The position numbers and the translations under genes are program-made. Below are positions 8,258-11,376 of a DNA stretch of 11,376 bases, piece by piece; position 1 is the first letter of the stretch, and each line of letters opens with the position of its first letter. This DNA is from VBDM01 sp049663805 (GTDB lineage Bacteria; Pseudomonadota; Gammaproteobacteria; Burkholderiales; SG8-39). The notes below the pieces were generated by a model. That model was not told the origin of the DNA, made no database searches, and worked only from the letters and a program-made list of their open reading frames with translations. The DNA lies in the NCBI GenBank assembly GCA_049663805.1, contig JBATEB010000317.1, forward strand, positions 1-11,376. Direction: 5' to 3'.

Positions 8258-9184
8258 ATGGTCAACCTCCACGACATCCGCTATCTGCGGATCGGCACGC
8301 CGAATCTCGATTCGGCAATCGAATTCGCCACCCGCATTGTCGGCCTGCAGCTGGTCGGCCGCGAAGGCAAGGCCGCGTATTTCAGAAGCGACAAGGCCTC
8401 GGTGCGCGGCGATACCCGTGACCATACGCTGGTGTATTTCGAAGGCGATCCCTCTGCTCACGCCATCGGTTTCGACCTCGAGGAGCGCGACGACTTCGAC
8501 CGGGCGGGCGCCGAGATCGAGCGTGCCGGGCACCCGGTGCGCTACGGCACGAAGGAGGAATGCGAGCTGCGCCGCGTGCAGCGGTTCCTCGCCTTCGACG
8601 ATCCGAGCGGAAATCATGTCGAAATCGCGGTGCGCCCGTTCCACAGCGGTCTGCGCTATTTCCCGGCGCGCGACGCCGGCATCACGCACTTCAGCCATAT
8701 CGGGTTGCGCACCTCGAACGCTCCGCGCGACGAGGCCTTCTGGACGAGGCTGCTCAACGCGCGGGTGTCCGACTGGATCGGCGACGCGCCGCTGATGCGG
8801 GTCAACACCATCCACCACACGCTCGCGCTGTTTCCGTCCGCGCAGCCCGGCGTGCAGCACATCAACCACCAGGTCGAGGACATCGACGACGTGATGCGCT
8901 CGTACTATTTCCTGCGCGAGCAGGGCGTGCGCATCGTCTTCGGTCCGGGACGCCACCCGTCGTCCTCCGCGGTGTTTCTCTATTTCGAAGGGCCCGACCG
9001 GATGGTGTACGAGTACTCGGTGGGAGTGAAGCACATCCTTCCCGAGGAAGAGGCGAGCTATCGGCCGCGGCAATTCCCGTTTGCGCCGGAGTCGTTCTGC
9101 ATGTGGGGCGCAAAGCCGGACATCGCGGAGTTCCGCGAGGACGCAAGAGACCGCAACCGGACGCCGCTCAAGACCGTCGGCTGA
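8258..9184 (+). CDS. Type I extradiol ring-cleavage dioxygenase, two VOC domains (BphC-like)
   Basis: This 308-residue Fe(II) enzyme is predicted to split an aromatic catechol-type ring next to one hydroxyl. There are two VOC domains: about 5-125, with ligands lost as usual, and about 143-255, catalytic. Predicted ligands are His147 (HIGL), His201 (VQHIN) and Glu252 (VYEYS). Second-shell residues are His186, His233 and Tyr242. The spacings 186-201, 233-242 and 242-252 equal those of BphC His195-His210, His241-Tyr250 and Tyr250-Glu260 as I recall them, supporting an active site. The C-terminal tail (256-308) contains FAPESFCMWG. I start at ATG 8258 (MVNLHDIRYL), where the VOC fold begins. An upstream in-frame ATG at 8144 would add 38 residues encoded by palindromic repeats. 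Downstream genes are FMN reductase and a PcaC-like protein. Substrate class is uncertain. Confidence 0.9.
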   Translation: MVNLHDIRYLRIGTPNLDSAIEFATRIVGLQLVGREGKAAYFRSDKASVRGDTRDHTLVYFEGDPSAHAIGFDLEERDDFDRAGAEIERAGHPVRYGTKEECELRRVQRFLAFDDPSGNHVEIAVRPFHSGLRYFPARDAGITHFSHIGLRTSNAPRDEAFWTRLLNARVSDWIGDAPLMRVNTIHHTLALFPSAQPGVQHINHQVEDIDDVMRSYYFLREQGVRIVFGPGRHPSSSAVFLYFEGPDRMVYEYSVGVKHILPEEEASYRPRQFPFAPESFCMWGAKPDIAEFREDARDRNRTPLKTVG

Positions 9185-9209
9185 GCGGCGTTACAGTCGG
9201 GCTCGCCGC
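9185..9209 (+). other. Short inverted repeat after the dioxygenase
   Basis: GCGGCG (9185-9190) pairs with CGCCGC (9204-9209) over a 13-base loop, immediately after the dioxygenase stop codon. With no U-tract and only six pairs it is weak evidence for a terminator. The 72-base gap to the next gene otherwise shows only a purine-rich ribosome-site candidate (AGAGAGAAAA near 9240). Confidence 0.25.
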
Positions 9210-9256
9210 GCAACGGACTCCGGGCGATCTTCAACCGGCAGAGAGAAAACGCGAAC

Positions 9257-9820
9257 ATGACAGCAACTTTTCGGGTACTCGGGATCTGCGGCAGCCTGCG
9301 GCAGAAGTCGTTCAACCTGGCGGCGCTGAAAACGGCGGGCGAGCTGATGCCTGCCGGGCTCAGGCTCGAGATCACCAGCATCGCCGATCTGCCCATGTAC
9401 AACGCCGATGTCCAGGAAAAAGGTTTTCCGGCGGCGGCCACCCGGCTGCGCGACGAGATCCTCGCGGCCGACGCGCTCCTGTTCGCGTCGCCCGAAAACA
9501 ACTGGTCGGTGTCGGCCTGCCTCAAGAACGCCATCGATTGGATGTCGCGCTTCCAGCCGCAGCCTTTCCAGAACAAGCCGGCGGCGGTGTTCAGCGCCAC
9601 CGGCGGCCCGGTCGGGGGCGCCAGGGTCCAGTACGATCTGCGGCGCATGCTCTCGGGACTGGGCGTGGTCTGGCTGGCGCGGCCGGAGGTGTTCATCGGC
9701 AACGCGGCGAGCAAATTCTCGGACGGCAGACTGACCGACGAAACGACGCGCAAGTTCCTCACCGAGCAGATGGTCGCCTTCGAGGACTGGATCAAACGGA
9801 TGAAGCGCGCCTTCGGCTAG
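9257..9820 (+). CDS. NAD(P)H-dependent FMN reductase / quinone reductase family flavoprotein
   Basis: This 187-residue cytosolic flavodoxin-like protein is normal in length. It opens with strand FRVLGICGSL and the phosphate-binding loop GSLRQKSFN (12-20), where FMN phosphate binds. SPENNWSVSACLKNAIDW (78-95) is the second FMN-contact signature of the NADPH-dependent FMN reductase family (ChrR/YieF and azoreductase relatives), and GGPVGGARVQYDLR (116-129) is the third. The usual PEYN is PENN here, a minor change near the isoalloxazine. Such enzymes reduce FMN, quinones, chromate or azo dyes. Placed after a ring-cleavage dioxygenase, it could reduce a quinone by-product to the catechol substrate, or supply FMNH2 to a monooxygenase not visible here. 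It lies 72 bases after the dioxygenase and 57 before the next gene on the same strand, consistent with an operon. Confidence 0.88.
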   Translation: MTATFRVLGICGSLRQKSFNLAALKTAGELMPAGLRLEITSIADLPMYNADVQEKGFPAAATRLRDEILAADALLFASPENNWSVSACLKNAIDWMSRFQPQPFQNKPAAVFSATGGPVGGARVQYDLRRMLSGLGVVWLARPEVFIGNAASKFSDGRLTDETTRKFLTEQMVAFEDWIKRMKRAFG

Positions 9821-9877
9821 CCGGGAACGGACGCAATCCGATGGATTGTTGAAAACACGAAACGAAAGGGCAACGCA

Positions 9878-10267
9878 ATGTCGAAGGAACTCTGGGAAAA
9901 AGGACTCGTGGTGCGCAAGGAAGTGCTCGGCGCCGAGTACGTCGAGCGCAATCTGAAGACCGTGGACGATTTCGGGATGCCGATGCAGGAGCTGGTGACC
10001 CAATCCTGCTGGGGCTGGTTGTGGACCCGGCCGCAGCTGCCGCGCAAGATGCGCAGCCTGGTGAACATCGGGATGCTGTCCGCGCTCAACCGCGGGCACG
10101 AGTTCAAGGTTCACGTGAAGGGCGCGCTCACGAACGGGTGCACGCGCGAAGAGATTCGCGAGGTCCTGCTCCAGGTGGCGGTCTACTGCGGAATGCCGGC
10201 CGGCGTCGAGGGGTTCAGGCTCGCGCGCGAGGCATTCAAGGAGTACGAGCAGGAGAAGCGGACCTGA
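9878..10267 (+). CDS. Carboxymuconolactone decarboxylase (PcaC-like) family protein
   Basis: At 129 residues it has the length of stand-alone PcaC. It keeps the order of PcaC signatures: VRKEVLG (12-18), WGWLWTRPQLP (45-55), RSLVNIGMLSAL (59-70), a HEFKVHVKGALTNGCT block (74-89) with Glu75 and His79 in the usual catalytic-helix positions, EEI (91-93) and YCGMPAGVEG (103-112). PcaC decarboxylates gamma-carboxymuconolactone in the protocatechuate ortho pathway. No PcaB, PcaD or protocatechuate 3,4-dioxygenase is present, so this one may decarboxylate a different pathway intermediate. AAAGGG at 9865-9870 is a fair ribosome site seven bases before the ATG. It is last in the plus-strand run; its stop lies only 7 bases from the stop of the convergent lipoprotein gene. 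Other family branches are peroxidase-like (AhpD), but they carry a CxxC motif that is missing here. Confidence 0.9.
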   Translation: MSKELWEKGLVVRKEVLGAEYVERNLKTVDDFGMPMQELVTQSCWGWLWTRPQLPRKMRSLVNIGMLSALNRGHEFKVHVKGALTNGCTREEIREVLLQVAVYCGMPAGVEGFRLAREAFKEYEQEKRT

Positions 10268-10282
10268 GGCGCGCTCAGCGCC
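10268..10282. terminator. Weak hairpin between convergent genes
   Basis: GGCGC (10268-10272) and GCGCC (10278-10282) pair around GCTCA. The hairpin starts right after the decarboxylase stop and overlaps the stop codon of the minus-strand lipoprotein. Its placement suits a bidirectional terminator, but it has only five pairs and no T-tract on either side. Confidence 0.3.
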
Positions 10283-10772
10283 GGCCGTCCCCGGGGTCGG
10301 GAGTGGGAAGCTCGTCCAGCCGCAGGACGGTCCTCACCGTTCCTCGCGTGCGGTCGAAGAGCACGCTGAACAGGCGGTAGTTGATCTCCTGATAGCGCCA
10401 CGTCCAGGACTCTTCGTCCCGGGGTGGAAAATACCAGATTTCTCTCGGGTTCCCGAGGAGACGGTGGACTTCGTCGCGCGACATTCCGGCGTGCACTTTC
10501 GCAAAGAACTCCTCGCTCAGGACCTGGCGGACTTCCCGGACATTGTGGTCGGACCCGATCGCAATCATGAAGGTCTGCACGCCGTAGTATCCCGCGGGAT
10601 ATTCCCAGACCTCCGAGCCGTCGGGGTTTTCCCATACGTTACCCGGCGCTCCCGCCCGATCGGCGACGAGCTGCGCGGGGTCGCCGGGGGAAATCGCGGA
10701 AAAGTTAGCGCATCCCGGCAAGAACGCGGCGGCCAGCACTGCGGCCGCGCGCGAAAGTTTCGAGGCGATCAC
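10275..10772 (-). CDS. Predicted lipoprotein with two BamE/SmpA-like repeats (copy 1)
   Basis: This 165-residue protein has a signal peptide (MIASKLSRAA then a hydrophobic stretch) ending in lipobox LPGC, so Cys21 should be lipidated. Ala at position +2 favours the outer membrane. The mature part has two similar units: SAISPGDPAQLVADRAGAP...SEVWEYP (about 25-59) and KVHAGMSRDEVHRLLGNP...ESWTWRY (about 92-127). Each follows the BamE/SmpA pattern of G-x-S/T-x-x-x-V, a G-x-P turn, and an aromatic W-x-Y strand. A third segment, LFDRTRGTVRTVLRLDE (138-154), closes the fold. The GTG start is 15 bases after the stop of the next paralogue, whose stop codon overlaps a GAAGGG ribosome site. BamE itself assists outer-membrane protein assembly, but this is a divergent double version with unknown role. 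Pro in the lipobox is slightly unusual. Confidence 0.82.
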   Translation of the reverse strand: MIASKLSRAAAVLAAAFLPGCANFSAISPGDPAQLVADRAGAPGNVWENPDGSEVWEYPAGYYGVQTFMIAIGSDHNVREVRQVLSEEFFAKVHAGMSRDEVHRLLGNPREIWYFPPRDEESWTWRYQEINYRLFSVLFDRTRGTVRTVLRLDELPTPDPGDGRR

Positions 10773-10787
10773 GGTGTGGGAGGCCCT

Positions 10788-11282
10788 TCAATCCCGCCTG
10801 TGGTCGCCGCCCGGATCCACCTGAAAGCGCGAGATTCCCTTGACCGTTCCGCTCGGCCGGTCGAATTGCACATGGAGCTCCATCTTGCGAACCTTCCATT
10901 CGCGATAGACCCAGGACCAGATCTCCTCATCGGTGCGCCCGGAATAGCCGACATCCCGCGGTTTGCCGACCAGGCGACGCACCTCGTCGCGGGACATCCC
11001 CACGCGCAGCTTTGAAATGGTCTCCTCGTCCAGCACCTGGCGCACTTCGCGCACCGCGCGGTCGGGGCCGAGCGCCACCATGTAGGTCCTGGTCCCGAGC
11101 GGGCCCTGCGGATACTCCCAGACCTCCGAGCCGTCTGCGTTCTTCCAGACGCTTTCCGGGGCGCCCATCCGCATCTCGACCTCCCGGGCCGGCGTACCGG
11201 GAGCGATGTCGGAAAAGCCGGCGCACCCCGCCACGACGGCGGCGGCCAGGAGAACGAGGGCGAGTCCGGGTACCGTATTCAC
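10788..11282 (-). CDS. Predicted lipoprotein with two BamE/SmpA-like repeats (copy 2)
   Basis: This 164-residue paralogue of the neighbour has a signal peptide ending in lipobox VAGC (Cys20, then Ala, so no inner-membrane retention Asp). Repeat one is SDIAPGTPAREVEMRMGAP...SEVWEYP (24-58), and repeat two is KLRVGMSRDEVRRLVGKP...IWSWVYR (91-127). Shared blocks with copy 1 include DGSEVWEYP, VREVRQVL, GMSRDEV and FDR..GTV, at matching positions, so the pair arose by tandem duplication. The GTG start has GGAGG five bases upstream (11287-11291 on the minus strand), a strong ribosome site. It follows the third copy after 16 bases and precedes copy 1 after 15, a tight operon. No export partner or Bam gene is visible, so the function is unknown beyond a probable envelope location. 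Confidence 0.85.
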   Translation of the reverse strand: MNTVPGLALVLLAAAVVAGCAGFSDIAPGTPAREVEMRMGAPESVWKNADGSEVWEYPQGPLGTRTYMVALGPDRAVREVRQVLDEETISKLRVGMSRDEVRRLVGKPRDVGYSGRTDEEIWSWVYREWKVRKMELHVQFDRPSGTVKGISRFQVDPGGDHRRD

Positions 11283-11298
11283 GAGTCCTCCCGCGGTT

Positions 11299-11376
11299 TC
11301 AGCAGTTGGTGTCGAGGAAGAGGACCTCCTCGAGCCGCAGCGTGGACCTGACGGTGCCCGCCGAGCGGTCGAAGAG
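11299..11376 (-). CDS. Third tandem lipoprotein paralogue, C-terminal fragment
   Basis: Only the last 25 residues and the stop lie in the window; the gene begins beyond the right edge. The fragment reads LFDRSAGTVRSTLRLEEVLF and then LDTNC before TGA. It aligns without gaps to the C-terminus of copy 1 (LFDRTRGTVRTVLRLDE), so it is a third member of the tandem family and closer to copy 1 than to copy 2 over this stretch. Its stop is 16 bases before the start of copy 2. Whether it has the two BamE-like repeats and a lipobox cannot be seen. Confidence 0.78.
   Translation of the reverse strand, partial: LFDRSAGTVRSTLRLEEVLFLDTNC

Overview
The window is GC-rich chromosomal DNA with strong G/C bias at third codon positions. 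It carries an orphan Bug/TctC-type periplasmic receptor, bacterial (poxvirus-type) topoisomerase IB and aromatic-degradation enzymes. Together these suggest a betaproteobacterium, probably in or near Burkholderiales. That placement is inferred from gene content; there is no rRNA or other phylogenetic marker here.

Left part, minus strand (1-2998), transcribed right to left: a 2-hydroxymuconate-semialdehyde dehydrogenase (XylG/DmpC type), a complete DNA topoisomerase IB, and a VOC-fold protein cut by the window edge. The gaps are about 20 and 24 bases, so the three look like one transcript. A 286-base divergent region (2999-3284) holds candidate promoters in both directions and a strong dyad.

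Middle and right part, plus strand (3285-10267): an alpha/beta hydrolase, a Bug receptor, an MFS transporter, a CoA-acylating methylmalonate-semialdehyde dehydrogenase (MmsA type), a two-domain type I extradiol ring-cleavage dioxygenase, an NAD(P)H-dependent FMN reductase and a PcaC-like carboxymuconolactone decarboxylase. Two intergenic spaces (5252-5350 and 8100-8257) are filled with REP-like palindromes. The second is read through by a longer open frame and would mislead start calling for the dioxygenase.

Right edge, minus strand (10275-11376): three tandem paralogous small lipoproteins, the third cut by the edge. Each complete one has two BamE/SmpA-like repeats. They converge on the decarboxylase gene with 7 bases between stop codons.

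Read together, the plus-strand genes and the minus-strand semialdehyde dehydrogenase look like part of a catabolic island for an aromatic or hydroxylated cyclic substrate: receptor and permease, ring cleavage, oxidation or hydrolysis of the ring-opened product, then CoA-thioester formation. The enzyme set does not match a textbook meta or ortho pathway: no ring hydroxylase, tautomerase, hydratase or aldolase is visible. The substrate is therefore unknown, and the pathway may be non-canonical. No RNA genes, CRISPR array, insertion sequence or phage gene was found.
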